The notes: generated by a model not told the origin, from the letters alone. Shown: positions 1 through 11,611, counted from the first letter of the stretch. The stretch: DNA of 16,337 nt from Rodentolepis nana (GCA_900617975.1 UZAE01014155.1:1-16337), one strand, 5' to 3'. Translations and numbers: made by a program.

Positions 1-50
1 AAGGGCTAATGATAAATATCATGAAGCCTGCCATTTGAAAAATAAAAAAA
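1..50 (+). mobile_element. Repeat copy G: 3' end of SINE-like element with A-rich tail
   Basis: The window opens inside the element at GGGCTAATGATAA and continues to GCCTGCCATTTGA, followed by AAAAATAAAAAAA. These bases match the 3' ends of copies A, D, E and F. The A-rich tail is what a retroposon 3' end would show. The rest of this copy lies left of the window. Confidence 0.85.
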
Positions 51-1985
51 CGGAATCTGAAGGTCTGTTACGTTATCCTGCAGGGAAGACAGATTATATT
101 AGAATTGCTTCGATATTTTAGCGGCAATTTTTGTCCTTAATTACATATAATGGTCACCTTTCAAATGCATTGCTGTATGTAAAAATCAATGTTGCGAATC
201 CTGACAAAAAAATTTTTGGAGACTAGTTTGTTTGCTTATTAATTTTTAGAAATCTATACACTGGCGAATTGGTCTTAAGTTTTATTTGAGAAAAAGCATG
301 ATTTTTACTTTTTATTACTTCTACGCACCGTACTTTATCGTGTAGCGGATTCCCACCTTAATGAAGCCTTAACTCAGAAATCTCCTTTGCAAATTCTCCT
401 ATATATGATTTGACTCCCAGAACTAGCTAAACTACAGTCACTTCAAAATTTATTTGCATAAAAAGTGAACTAATTTAATTAAAATTCAATGAAAATTCTA
501 ATTAATATTTTAGCTCTTACAAAAGCTGCTAAAGTTGATATTGTAATGGGCTTGGTTAATGTGTATAGGTTTTAAAATAGTCATTTTTCTAAAATCTCAT
601 ATTTTTCCCAAATACGCATAAATTTAGCCAAATTTATTATACACAATAAGGAGACTGTGATGTGCTTGAAGGAATAACTGGAAGAGCCGAATAAATCGGA
701 CTTCGAATAAGCATATGACAATCGTCCATTAAAATTTAAATAGTCTTAAAACCTCTCATTACGTCTTCTTAATTTAGGCACTCGAAAAGATAGCTGGTCA
801 AATAACCAAAAAGTCTTGTTAAGGATTATTCGTTACAAAGTCTGTAAAAAAGTGCTTAAAAATAATCTGCGGCAACCATAACGCTATCAGCTCATTGGAT
901 CTATGTATATTTCGCACTTGGTATTGGGATTGGTGTCACAATGTTATAAGAGGCTCAAAAAATAACTTTAGTGGGCCATTTGTGTTTAGTTGAAAATAAA
1001 TTAAAGCTGATTAGGACATTTCTAAACTGCTTTCGAAATATGATTAGGCTAACTTACCCAGTCTTTATGACCTCGGTCCACTTTAATTTAATTACGATGT
1101 CAAGAAGTTTCCATGCTTTTAAGCAACCTCTAAATAAATGCTAGTGCTATAAAAAAGACTTTCGGCTTCCGTAATATTTATTTGGCTGTACAATTGGTTT
1201 TTGCCGATATGGTTTTTGTGACCAAAAGATTCGATGTGAATACTATTTTTTATTTATGGTGAAAAGATGATTACAAGCTGTCCCTTGGCTCCTTTAATCT
1301 AGTTCAAATATAAACTATATTCATAGATAAATAAATGTTCTTAAACTCATTTAAATATAATAATATAAACCAATAACATTTTTCTTATCAAGTATATAAA
1401 TAAAATTCAATAAATATTTAGTATAGTACTACAGTTTTTGGTAATTGTAGCGAATTGCTACTAAAATAAATCTCGACATGGATGAGTTCACGAAAATAGT
1501 AAAACTTCATACGTGGGTTAGGTGAAGTAGACTTATTGTCCTACTATTGTTTCCATGCTTTACTTTGAGGTCTTATTTATTAAAAGATCAGTTTTAGCCT
1601 CACACCTTACTAAGCACTTACAACCAATTTCATCATTTGTCTTGACTTATTTATAATATCGTAAATTCCCAATATCGCCCAGTTTTTAACAAGATTTACA
1701 AATTCTAGGATACATATAGAGCAAATCAAGGCAATTTTGACATGAAAGTATTAATGAATATTATAAAAATATAAAAAAATAGGGAACAATTGTAGAAATG
1801 TTTTATTATTAATTTAAAAAAATATAATATAGAAATTAATTAAGTATTTATAAACAATTTCAATAGTTAATCTGTCCACATTTGTAGGAAATGTAAATAT
1901 CTTCTTTTGTTTAGTTATATTTCGTTAAAATAAATTACCAATCAGCAGTATGCACATTTTTTGACGTGCATGTGCTAGCTTGAGC
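51..1985. other. AT-rich 5' flank of WDR36, no gene seen
   Basis: No open frame above 60 codons occurs on either strand here, and I recognised no exon, RNA gene or repeat copy after the repeat tail at the left edge. It must hold the WDR36 promoter, but no convincing TATA or initiator stands out. A CAG at 1944-1946 (atcagcag) could be a leader-intron or trans-splice acceptor for the WDR36 mRNA; this is speculation. Confidence 0.6.
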
Positions 1986-4900
1986 ATGTCTGCCCCATCG
2001 TCTATTTTCCGACCTTTCAGAGGTCTTGGCCTGGTATCTTCTGATGTTCCGTTTGCTGTTAAATATAAACCACATTCAAATGAATATAATATTTGTGTCC
2101 CTGTTGGAGAAAGGTTTAACGTTTATCAAGTCAGTTTAATAATCATACATGCCTGCAGTTCTACAATTAAGTTACTAATAGTTATTTGTGTTTGCAGTTA
2201 CCAAACCTCCGTTTCGTTGGATTGAGCGACTGCCTACCGACTGATATTACGTCCTTTACATCTGATCGTTCGTTTATCTATGCATCATCAGGAAATATCA
2301 TTTACGCATTTCGTGGGCTTCGACATATTCACTTCAAACTTGAAGGTCATCAATCTCCAGTTGTAAAAATTCTTGCCTTTAATAACCAGTATCTCGCTTC
2401 ATATGATGAATCTGGTGTTTTGATAATCTGGGATCTTAAAGCCAGAGGTAGCTTGACAATTTATTTTAACTTTACAAATTAAAATAGAAAGTATTGCCGA
2501 GCATACTTTTGACGAAAATACTTTCATCATATCTGCAATTTGTCATCCTACTGGTTATGGGGATAAATTGCTCCTCGGAAGCGCTCAAGGGCCTCTACAG
2601 CTGTGGAAGTCTCTATCAAAAAAACCTATTTACTGGTTCAAAGGCTTTGACTCACCAGTAACCTGTCTTGTACAGGCTCCTTCTCCCGATGTTTGTGCTA
2701 TTGGCTTAGGGAATGGACAAATCGTTTTGCATAATCTTCGATATGACACACCACTTATCAGTGTTTCCCAGGAAGGAGGAGCCATTAAGGCCATCGAGTT
2801 CCGAACCGGTGAGGTTTTTTTAATCATAATTGGCTTTATCGCTATTCATATTTACTGTTGAATTGAAATATTCGCTTTACATGCATTAAGTTTTACAGAT
2901 TGTATGTACGTAGTTTAAATGCATTTGACAAATTTGTCTTTTGTTTACTCAGGCCCCTTGACATCTCTCCATGTTAGTTTTGTATATCTAGGCTCTTCCA
3001 TGGTGTTTTGATGCTATCGTGTCAAGTTATTGTACATGCAGAAAGCGAGAGGAAGGTATTTTATCTATCAATGTTTGCACTCAAGGTGCCATTAACGTTT
3101 AAAATCGTTTGCGCTATCTATCAAACTGGAACAAACGGCATGGATACGCGTGTAGATAAAGCTTTTGAGAAGGTGCCTTTGTTTGTCGGATGGAGCCTAA
3201 TGTATCACTTGTCATTGTTATAATGAGCTCTTTGTAGACAACATCAAGGTGTTTGAATTTATCTTTTAACCAGACAGAGGGAGAAACGGATTACTATTAG
3301 TTCGTTTTCTATCAGATGGTTTAGTGAAAACAAAGTGGCAAAATTCAATCTTCTACCTTAATGTGACATGAACATTCATAGCCCAGCTTATATTCAATTT
3401 AATTGCCGCAGATTATGTAGGTCATTCGATTAATTATTTCATCTATCAATGTCAACAAATCAGTTGAGCTAATTTGTATGATTCGGCTCTATTTTTTCTG
3501 CTTACATAAAAATAATTAATTATATGTGCTTTGCTCTTCTAGACACAATGGGTTTGGGCGCCTCAGAACCACTTCGTGCAGCAGGTATTAACAACGCCAA
3601 TGGTGACGACGAATCCATCTACCTCCTTGCTGGTGCACAATCTGGCCAACTCGCCATTTGGGAATTAGAGAGCGCTGGAACTTGCCGAGCTGTCAACCAA
3701 ATTGATGAATTCCATTTAGATCGTATCACCAGCATGTTCTGCATTCCCTCAGGTGAATCAGCTGGTGCCTTGGTTTCAAGTGGAGCGGACAACACAATTA
3801 AGGCGAGTTTTTAACAGTCTTTGGTACTTACCATGAGTCGATTGAATCGTGGATATCTACTGTTCATATTTGAGTACCATTTCTCTAGCATTGATGGTTC
3901 TTAAAGTACGCATTTTTAACAAATTTAGGTTTCATTCTTCGACCGACCTGACGGTTCTCCTAGAACCTGTCATATCAAGAGTGGACATTTCCTACCACCA
4001 AATAAAATCGCATTTTGGACTGGGGGTTCAGCAGGTGGTAGTCTACTGGTTTCTGGTGGTCCCGATTCACAACTAAGGTATGCACTCACTAACTTCTTAA
4101 TTCTCCTGACTACACGGTTTTTGTTAAACTTTTGTCTACTATAATTGTAGAATCTTTTCTACATTTAACGAACGCTACGATCGTAGTTTGGGTCGTGCCT
4201 ACTCTCCTCACATGCCATGTTCAAAGAAATTCATGAATGCTCTTCAGAAATTGCCTTTCCTTTTACCTGGCCCCAGTGCTATTTCACTTTCTCCAGGACG
4301 TGCCCATGATTGGGATTCAATAGCTGTAGCGCATTGCAACAGAAGGGAAGTCTCTACGTGGAATTTTGTGAAAGCTGCGCGTGGAAAGCACTGGTTGGAT
4401 CCAAAACGATTCCATGGAAGAGGAGGTGATGCTTTGAGAGTTCATAAGCATACAGTTGCCACGGTAAGTAAATATTTCAAAAGGCCGTGTTATTTTAATT
4501 AATAAGCTGCAAGCTGATAGTGGTGACATAAAGGGCTTTATATATAGATGCTTCCATTCAGATTACTTTCGTAGTGTAGTTTAACTTGTAGTCTCATCTT
4601 TGATATCAGGCTTAAAGCGCTTTAACAAATTATGCATAATGTAAGAGTTTGTCTGTACCTGCATGCCTGTGACTTTTAATCGACAGGGTTGAATGAACAA
4701 TTGTTACATCATGTTAAAATCGTTTCAATTCCTTTAATTGAGCAGGTTTCTGTCATCAATTATTGTTATTTTTTCGTATAGTGCGTGTTCGTTACAAGAT
4801 GTGGTCATTGGGTTGTGATTGGCTATTCTTCCGGAGATGTAGTCAAATTCAACATTCAATCCGCTATCGAATATGGAGCGTTTGGTGGTGATGGAACTGG

Positions 4901-7900
4901 TAAGTCGCGTCTTTGGGTACTTTCTTGTTTCTAAGTACTGTACGGTTAAATTCATCTCTGGTTCGAATAGCTCACGATTCAAGAGTCGTTGGAGTCCACG
5001 TCTCGAGTGTCAATCGCCTGGCGATTACAGTTGGTGCTACTGAGGTGAAATTCTGGACATTTTATGATTGTAAGCTCATTGATGACAGTCTTACTTTGGA
5101 TGCACCACCAGTGTTTTCAAAGTTCCATGATGAAAGGTAGGTATTTGTCGCTTAAAGTTCTTTCATGGTCTTAATATTGCCCTTAATATTAACTTTCTAA
5201 TTATTATTATTTAAGCGACGCTCTTGTTCTCGCTCTTACAACTGGCGAGATTATTTTAATAAATACTCTCAGTCGTCGTATCATTCGTCGTTTCCTCAAT
5301 CCAGGTTCCCATCCTTGTACAGATTTAGTGAGTGTCTACCTAATTTCTCCTGTAAGTAGTATATGAATGTGCATTGATTTGGGGCTTTATCATTTACAGA
5401 CTATTTCTTCTGATGGGACTCTTATGGTTACCGCCCATCGAGGTGATTCCCTCATTAAAACCTGGGATATTGTTGATTGCAAGTAGGTTAATTTTGCTCA
5501 ACTACTTATTTGACTATGAGTAGCATTAGATAATCAAATCTATTTTATAGGCTTTTGGATTGCTTCCGTGTCAGGCAGCCAGCTACGAGTGTAGCTTTCT
5601 CACCAGCGGATGACCTGCTAGCAACAACTCATGTGGCCTCACTGGGTGTCTATTTGTGGGACAATCGAGTCACTTACTGCCGCCTACATCTTAAGCCCCT
5701 CCCTGATGATTATGCTCCGCCTACTGATTGCGAAAGTTCTGTGGATTTGCCAAAATTGGGTCTATTGGCGAAAGCTGATATGGACGACGAGGAACAGATG
5801 GATGTCGATTCTCATCTAGATGATAATGAAGATGAACAGTGAGTTTACTTTTCCTCACTACTTATTTTATAATTCAGTAACTACCACTTTCTAATCAGCT
5901 ATATACTTTATGAAATTTCAACCTTTTCATATTCGAGAGTATGGTTTAGTACTTTTTTTCATTTCCAATGGTCCTCAATCTATCGGATCTTTCTGAATTA
6001 TTTGTTTGCTTTGCTATTCCTTGGTAAATTTCTACTAGGTGTTGAGTTGTAATTGACTATGAACTAAGAATCCCCAAAATCCACGGGTCTCATCGCTAAT
6101 ACGTTCCGAAACTTTGGCAAAGGGTTCATTTTTTAGGCCAAGATTTTATAATCACCTCCCTGTTATTTAAACATTGTCTTAGATTGCTACCCTGATGCAC
6201 AACGATTCTTCCATAGCCTGATTTGATTCGCTAAGTCGTAATTCATGATTTCGTCTAATATGTCAATAGAGCTTTTAGTGCTAGACGCTTTAAAGTCCGT
6301 CATCATTATTCCGATTCTCAATGCGTAGTTTGAGTGTACAAAATCAATACTCATTGTTCACCAACCATCCTTGTTAATTCTGGTCAGCATTAGAGGTGGT
6401 AATATTTCGATTTCTTATTATTGCGGATAAATGACCACACCAATTCTTCACTAAACCAGTCTCCATTGTATTTTTTAGACCCTCTGTATACACATCTCCA
6501 ATCCAACTTCAAGATAAATTGGCAACTCTCTCTGGTCTGCCCAACACTTTCTTCTCAGCCTTTCTCCAGCTAGATGCCATCAAGAAGCGAAATGCTGAGG
6601 CAATGAAGGTGGTCGATGACATGGGTCCTCCACAACTTCCCTTCTTCCTTCCAGCCATTGAAACTACCTCGGGAATGGCTTGGCTGGATGAAGAAGAGGA
6701 GGAAAGTAAGGATAGGAATGGTACTAGACTCCTAGAAGACGGATCTAGTAATCACAAGGAGATGGGTGATGGGGCCCCCGCAGCGAAGCGTCTTAAAAAG
6801 GGCAAGAAGAAGGTAACGGTGGAGGAACTGGTTCTTGATCCTGGAAGCACTATCTTAAATTCGGTGATTGCCGCGGATGGTTCCATTGATGCATCAAATA
6901 ACGAAGCTTGTAAGTGTTGTCTGTTTACATTGTTTTCGAATGCTTCTTTTAGTCAATGAATGAGCAAAGTAATCAAGGATTGGGAATGTGAGAACACATG
7001 TTTTTGATATACGTTAGGTGATTATTTGGAGTTGTCCAAATTGATTTTCCCATTTTCTAATGAGTTATTTATTTGACGTATCCTTTATTTAGTCGTCAGA
7101 TGATCGGCCTACTTCTTGTATATTTCGATCGAGTTGAGTTTATAATTGTAAGGTCTAAAAGGATGTAACATTCTTCATTGATATCAGAGGAACTAAAATT
7201 GGGTCTATTAGACTAAAAAGGAAATTAGGTTAAGAGTTAATGCGTAGTAGGCTGAAGAGCTGGGACAAAAGGTGGGCCTGAAGGCGAAGTTTAGTTAACT
7301 GATTTGATATAATTTTTATTACACAATTCCGTAAATAGATTAAGTGGCAAATTGGATCACCATGTGCTTTCTTTATTTCATTTTTTCATCGAATCGGTAA
7401 GTAATAAAGATGACAATGTTATTTGAGTCATCCTGAGTTTTCCCCCAGCGGAATTATGAGTTAAGTTGTTCGATTTCGAGGTTATTTTCAGAGTCTAAAA
7501 ATTAGGCATTTATTTACCGAATGTTGAGCAAAAAGGTGGTTACTTAACTATTTCCGTCTTAATTGGGAACGGCTTTAGATGAATAGGTTTTGTGATATTC
7601 ATCTACAGGTGATGCACTGATGTCCCGTCTACGACGACTAACACCTTCAGCTTTGGATGCAGAAATTCGTCTCTTAGCACCGACAAGAGATGAGCTGCAA
7701 GAAGCATTCAATGCAGTGAAAACTGACAGTTCGGGCTTTGCTCTATCTGCAAACCCCTACTCTCGTCTCTCTTCTTTCCTCTGCCTCCTTCTCAACGCAT
7801 TCCGTCGAAACCTCGATGTGGACTTCGCCACTGCTTGTTTGGATTGTCTTCTGCGTTTTCATGGAGATTTGATCGCCAGACCGCCAAAGGCACCCACAGT

Positions 7901-8147
7901 GAGTCGAGCCGATCATCAGTCATCAGACGACAACGAAGGAGTGGATATTTTAGACGTCGTAGCGACAGTTGAAGGTTCTCGTGCTGGAACTTTTAACGAT
8001 GCTCTAGATGCTGCCAGACCATTGGAATTGGTGGAGGCGGTTTTGGAAGCGAAACGTGAATCGCACAATGTTCTTAATATGCAAATTTCTAGGTCGATTG
8101 CTCTGGTGGATTTTGTGAGAAATGCGACCAATACGCTACAAATGTAG
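1986..8147 (+). CDS. WDR36: WDR36/Utp21 homologue, SSU processome WD40 protein, 13 exons
   Basis: Exons: 1986-2129, 2198-2447, 2488-2808, 3543-3802, 3929-4077, 4151-4463, 4782-4899, 4971-5136, 5216-5327, 5400-5482, 5551-5838, 6479-6909, 7609-8147 (TAG). Joined they give 3174 nt, 1057 residues, with phases agreeing at every junction. Family knowledge: WDR36/Utp21 is a nucleolar U3 snoRNP/SSU-processome subunit with tandem WD40 propellers and a helical Utp21 C-terminal domain, needed for 18S rRNA maturation. Seen: WD blade ends near residues 124-127 (IIWD), 168-171 (LQLW), 277-279 (IWE), 632-634 (TWD) and 673-676 (YLWD). Order and spacing match my recollection of human WDR36 throughout, including SFFDRPDG, AHDWDSIAVAHC and the last blade HVASLGVYLW. 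The Utp21 domain is about residues 879-1057, with DFATACLDCLLRFHG as its core. An acidic stretch (715-735) and a basic likely nuclear signal, AAKRLKKGKKK (836-846), lie between. The start is the first in-frame ATG; the TTG six bases upstream is not credible. It is somewhat longer than the roughly 900-950 residue human protein. Confidence 0.96.
2448..2487 (+). other. 40-bp micro-intron in WDR36 (intron 2)
   Basis: A GTAGCT donor follows ...AAAGCCAGAG and a weak AAAATAG acceptor precedes AAAGTATTGCC. Removing it joins WDLKAR to ESIAEHTFDE in frame, matching the family between the second and third blades. Without removal the frame stops at 2480-2482. The other introns are 68, 734, 126, 73, 318, 71, 79, 72, 68, 640 and 699 bp, so 40 bp and 68-79 bp stand out as two size classes. 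Confidence 0.9.
3803..3928 (+). other. Probable GC-AG intron in WDR36 (intron 4)
   Basis: The exon before it ends ...AACACAATTAAG and is followed by GCGAGT; the acceptor is AAATTTAG before GTTTCATTC. Using this GC donor joins NTIK to VSFFDRPDG in phase 0, which fits the family's conserved blade. Nearby GT dinucleotides (for example the GT two bases further on) shift the next exon out of frame. GC-AG introns are a known minority class processed by the major spliceosome. Confidence 0.8.
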
Positions 8148-8538
8148 GCACCATTTTTGATTAGATGTATCTATTGTATACAAATATTCTTCCTCTCTCC
8201 ACTTCATTGTAATTTACAGAGATGTATAGATGAGTAAAAAATGTTTAAAACGGCACATTTCTTGTTATATTTTACAATTTCATGAGGCTATTTAAAAGAA
8301 ATTAATGCGGGGGACCTCATCCAATCGGTTTATAGAACAGTGGAAATAATGGATTTGGAAATTGGGAATGGAAGAACCAGGACTGCTGCCTCCCTCTTGT
8401 TCAACCAATAAGTGGACGCTTTCTTGGTTGTTTTCATGTTCTGTTGTTGCGTGATTTCGTGATTTGCTCGGAGCCGTTTTCTTTACTATTTGATTAAGAT
8501 ATTACTGAAAATAAATCAGTAACACAAATTTAGCAAAC
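8148..8538. other. WDR36 3' UTR and spacer, no further gene seen
   Basis: AT-rich sequence following the stop, with several short A/T runs that could act as poly(A) signals. No coding exon or repeat copy was recognised before copy B. Confidence 0.5.
8510..8515 (+). promoter_or_regulatory. First canonical AATAAA downstream of WDR36 (weak candidate)
   Basis: AATAAA lies about 360 bp after the WDR36 stop, just before repeat copy B. I saw no closer canonical hexamer, but variant signals in the AT-rich stretch 8160-8280 could equally serve, so the true 3' end is not fixed by sequence. Confidence 0.25.
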
Positions 8539-8747
8539 AGAGAGGAGGAACATCAAAGTGAGAAAAGTTCGAGAGGGAGAACAAAAGAGTGGTTCACAGA
8601 TGTATAAGGGGCAGACAGACACAAAGGTAGAGAAGCGGTGGGATGAGTACTGTGGAAGTTATGGAATATGACATACAGTTGGGCCATGGTAGTTAGAAGT
8701 TAACTGCTGGTTTATAGACCTTTTTGCCGTAGGAGTATACGTTGCCC
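8539..8747 (-). mobile_element. Repeat copy B: internal fragment of SINE-like element
   Basis: Read on the minus strand it follows the family order: GGGCAACGTATACTC, then TTGCCGT/poly-A block, the AACTTC motif, GGCCCAACTGTATGTCATA, CCACAGTACTCATCCC, ACCTTTGTGTCTG, CTCTCGAACTTT and GATGTTCCTCCTCTCTG. Both ends are missing: it starts about 50 bp inside the 5' end and stops at the CTCTGT that precedes the 3' terminal 60 bp. No flanking direct repeat was found, so this is an old or deleted copy. Confidence 0.85.
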
Positions 8748-9279
8748 TGTTTATGGAAAGTTATAGATTTGCTCAAGAGACGTATTTTCACTTACGTTTT
8801 CTTTGGGAGAACCGATCTTTACACATTTCCCGAATTCAATCCGATTCATTTGGTAGCGTGGAGAAACGTGTGGCTTTTCCTCAAAGTATAGATTGGGTTC
8901 GTGTAAAACTATTCAGTCGAAATAATTGACCAAAACTAGTTTTCAAACTTAAGATTAAGTTTACATTCAAGTGCAGTAATTAAAATGAACTGGTTCCTCA
9001 TTCGGACCAACGTCGTGGCATTGGTCCAAAGTTTACCTCTGTGACCCTAAAGACAGTTACAAAATGGTTGTCCTTTACATTAATTGTAATATAATATGCC
9101 ACCTTTGGAAAGCAACCACCTGACTTCAAATATCGGTACAGGTCGACGTTGTAACAATGGGTAATCAGTTCACTGACAGATTATGAAGGAAATGTCTATT
9201 TATTTACAAAATGGGTTATATATTGAAAAATGAATTTCAATGAAACCTTGTGTACACATGCGTACCAACCACTGTGAAA
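8748..9279. other. Intergenic spacer, nothing recognised
   Basis: No open frame of gene length. A 7-bp perfect inverted repeat (GGACCAA at 9004-9010, TTGGTCC at 9021-9027, 10-nt loop) is present but has no context suggesting function. Confidence 0.5.
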
Positions 9280-9641
9280 TACCTTCAATGGGGTGGGGGG
9301 GGGGGGGNGGGAGACAGACTTACTCCCAAGTGGTGCATCCTGGGCAACGTGTACTCATACGGCAAAAAAGCATAAAAACTGGTATTTGACTTCTCACTTC
9401 AAGCTACCATCACTCCACTGTATGTCATATTCCACCACTTCCACAGTACTCACCTCACATATTTTTCTACCTTTGTGTCTGCCTCTTTTACATTTTCGAA
9501 ACACTCTTCTGTTCTTCCCCCCCCCCCTCTCGACTTGTTTTCATTTTGATGTTCCTCCTCCCCTCTGTGAAGCCTGAAGTCAACTTAAGGACTAATGGAT
9601 AACTATCAAAATGCCTGCCATTTGATATAACTACCCTCAAT
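9280..9641 (+). mobile_element. Repeat copy A: full-length SINE-like element with target-site duplication
   Basis: The body runs 9290-9631, from GGGGTG to GCCTGCCATTTGATATAAC, in plus orientation. Flanking direct repeats are taccttcaat (9280-9289) and taccctcaat (9632-9641), 9 of 10 identical. The usual 5' bases TGCGAT are replaced by a long G run with one N (9295-9311). The internal C tract is 11 C at 9517-9527. The open frames through it are carried by the repeat and are not an independent gene. Confidence 0.88.
9295..9311. repeat. Poly-G tract with an unresolved base (N at 9308)
   Basis: A run of G interrupted only by N, inside the 5' end of copy A. Length and content here are unreliable in the assembly. 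Confidence 0.95.
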
Positions 9642-10464
9642 CTCACCGGGGTTGACAGGTCGTATGGTCTTGACCTCTAACAAAGTAGGTCATGATCCTA
9701 TCTTAGGTACAGATGAGAAAAGCTGTCAGTGTCCCATCAGATATTTCCACAAGTTTGGAATATGGTGACCTCAAACAGTCCTGTGCTTTTGTTAATAAAA
9801 TTGGACTTTGATTATGCTCTGGAGTATAAAACAGCTTTTAATGTAGCTATTTACTAAATGGAAAGTTCTAATTAAAAGTTTCAAACTTTACGGCCGGTAT
9901 TCGTTTCAACCAAAAGGGGTGTGTCTAGCCACCATTTTCACCTTACTTCAAATGTTTTAGAAGGCAAGTTGCCTCGTAAGATATTTCTCAGCAGATTGTT
10001 GTAATTTATGCATTGATATTGAAATTTAGCAAGTGAAGAAAGTGCTTGTTTTTCCAGTACAAAAAAATTATAGCCGCGCAAAACAATTTTCAAAGTGTCA
10101 TCGCATAGTGGAAAAGGCAATGTCGGTTAGATAAGGGCAACCCCAACCAGTTAAAGACAATATCCTATTTATAGATCCTCAAACCAAAATTCCATGTGCG
10201 TATTTCAACAATTATTGTGGAGATTTGAGAAGGACTAGTCTTCTTACCCTATTTCAATCGAAGCAATGAATATTCCTTCTTTCTCCTCGTTCAGTTCTTT
10301 TCAGTTTTCTAGTTATCACCCACCCTCTTACCCAACGCCCTCTTTGTGTATTGAAGGGAGATGACTGAAGTTTTATCTACACTCCACATTACATTCAAAA
10401 CGTGCATTATAATCACTCTTCCTGTTATTCAGATACCAGAATCATCGCTTTTAAAGCTAATCTA
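9642..10464. other. Spacer between convergent genes, nothing recognised
   Basis: It holds only short chance frames on both strands. The right edge includes the 3' UTR of the small minus-strand gene. Confidence 0.5.
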
Positions 10465-10470
10465 TTTATT
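10465..10470 (-). promoter_or_regulatory. Poly(A) signal AATAAA of the small minus-strand gene
   Basis: AATAAA on the minus strand, about 13 nt after the TAA stop at 10486-10484. Its position supports the gene ending here and implies a very short 3' UTR. Confidence 0.65.
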
Positions 10471-10483
10471 GATTATCACACAT

Positions 10484-10982
10484 TTACAATTCTGTCATCT
10501 TGGCTTCCTCCCTACGAATCTCCTCGATGAAACCTGGTTCTAATTCAATAATCTTCTCGGGAATATCAAGCTGTCTTGCCATGCTTATTTCAAAAATTCG
10601 TCGAAGGACCACACGAGTGAGCGTCACGTCTGTACGGGGGTTTTCGTTGACAAACTTCCTTATTGCCACCTTTTCCACTTCAAATGAATACTTTGGTAGA
10701 CCCTTCGGATAATCTTGCTGCAATTAATTAGGTTTAATTTTGGACAAATGAACTTACGGGAATTTTAACTATGAAATATAGTTCTGCAAGGTGTTTTTCT
10801 TTAAATAGCAAATTGTTTCCCACGCGATCTACATAAGATAAGAGGTTATTTCTACGATCGGATAGAGCGTCTTTGATTTTCGACAATTCCTCGTCTATTT
10901 CCACTTGGTGCTTTGAAGCAGACATTTTGTAATCAACTCTTTTGATAAGTGAAATGAGAAACTTAATAATTCCGAATTTCAT
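10484..10982 (-). CDS. Small two-exon gene, function unknown (133-152 aa)
   Basis: Exon 1 runs from ATG at 10982 or, preferred, ATG at 10925 (MSASKHQVEIDEELSK) to 10758; exon 2 is 10717-10484 with a TAA stop. The 40-bp intron (10757-10718) has GTAAGT and TTGCAG ends and joins YFIVKIP to QDYPKGLPKY in phase 0. The product is 133 residues from the inner ATG, 152 from the outer. It is predicted mostly helical and charged, with a heptad-like start (EIDEELSKIKDAL), a central KYSFEVEKVAIRKFV segment, and an acidic/basic tail ending EEIRREEAKMTEL. I see no signal peptide; the outer start would add a hydrophobic stretch, FGIIKFLISLI. I do not recognise the family. An upstream exon or trans-splice at TCATTAG just before 10982 is possible. 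It converges on WDR36, with its own poly(A) signal just downstream. Confidence 0.75.
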
Positions 10983-11437
10983 ATACTAATGAGTACATGA
11001 GTTTTATTCACTGATAAGTATTTGTAGAGCACTTTCAATTAGTTTTGAGTTGTTATTCACATATATGTCTGATTTGTTATTATTTGATATTTAGCAACTG
11101 ATACTTTGAATTGATCATTTAAGTTGATACTTTGGTATATGGTTCTTCGGTCTGCTAAATCTGGGATCTTATATTGTTGCTATATTTGAGTGAGAAAAAA
11201 TGAAGTAATCTTCTTGCTTAGTGTGAGTAATTGATATGAAGTTGAAACAACGTCAAGCCTTGCACAGAGAGTACATTGTCAATTCTACGAAATCGCAATG
11301 TTTTTTTCACGCTATCATCAGGCAGGTCTGATAGATTACGCTATCATATTGATGGCAAATCACTCTCACGGTTTTATTCAACATTCTCCAGATATTAGTA
11401 GTTCCATACGGTAGTATAAATTGTTTCTCAATTGTGC
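10983..11437. other. AT-rich 5' flank of the small gene, no gene seen
   Basis: No exon was recognised. It could contain the promoter or a non-coding first exon of the minus-strand gene to its left. Confidence 0.45.
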
Positions 11438-11611
11438 AAATATTTTTTTTCTCAAATGGCAGGCGTTATGGTGGGTATCATTAGTCCTTTAGTTGACTTC
11501 GGGCTTCACAGAAATGAAGATAAACATCCAAGTGATAAAAAGTCGAGAGGGGGACAGAATAATGAGGTGAATACTGTGGAATTATTCGAATACGACATAC
11601 AGTGGGGGTGA

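Noticed and set aside
3008..3223. Plus-strand 71-codon frame within WDR36 intron 3
   Set aside because: It lies wholly in an intron whose removal gives the conserved FRTD-type join, and its product resembles nothing I know.
3849..4076. Plus-strand 75-codon frame over WDR36 exon 5
   Set aside because: It is the wrong frame; the shifted frame from 3929 gives the conserved SFFDRPDG blade.
9004..9027. 7-bp perfect inverted repeat with 10-nt loop
   Set aside because: Such short stems are expected by chance in this length, and there is no adjacent promoter, T-run or gene end.
9938..10120. Minus-strand 60-codon frame in the spacer
   Set aside because: No splice, start or similarity support; this length is expected by chance.
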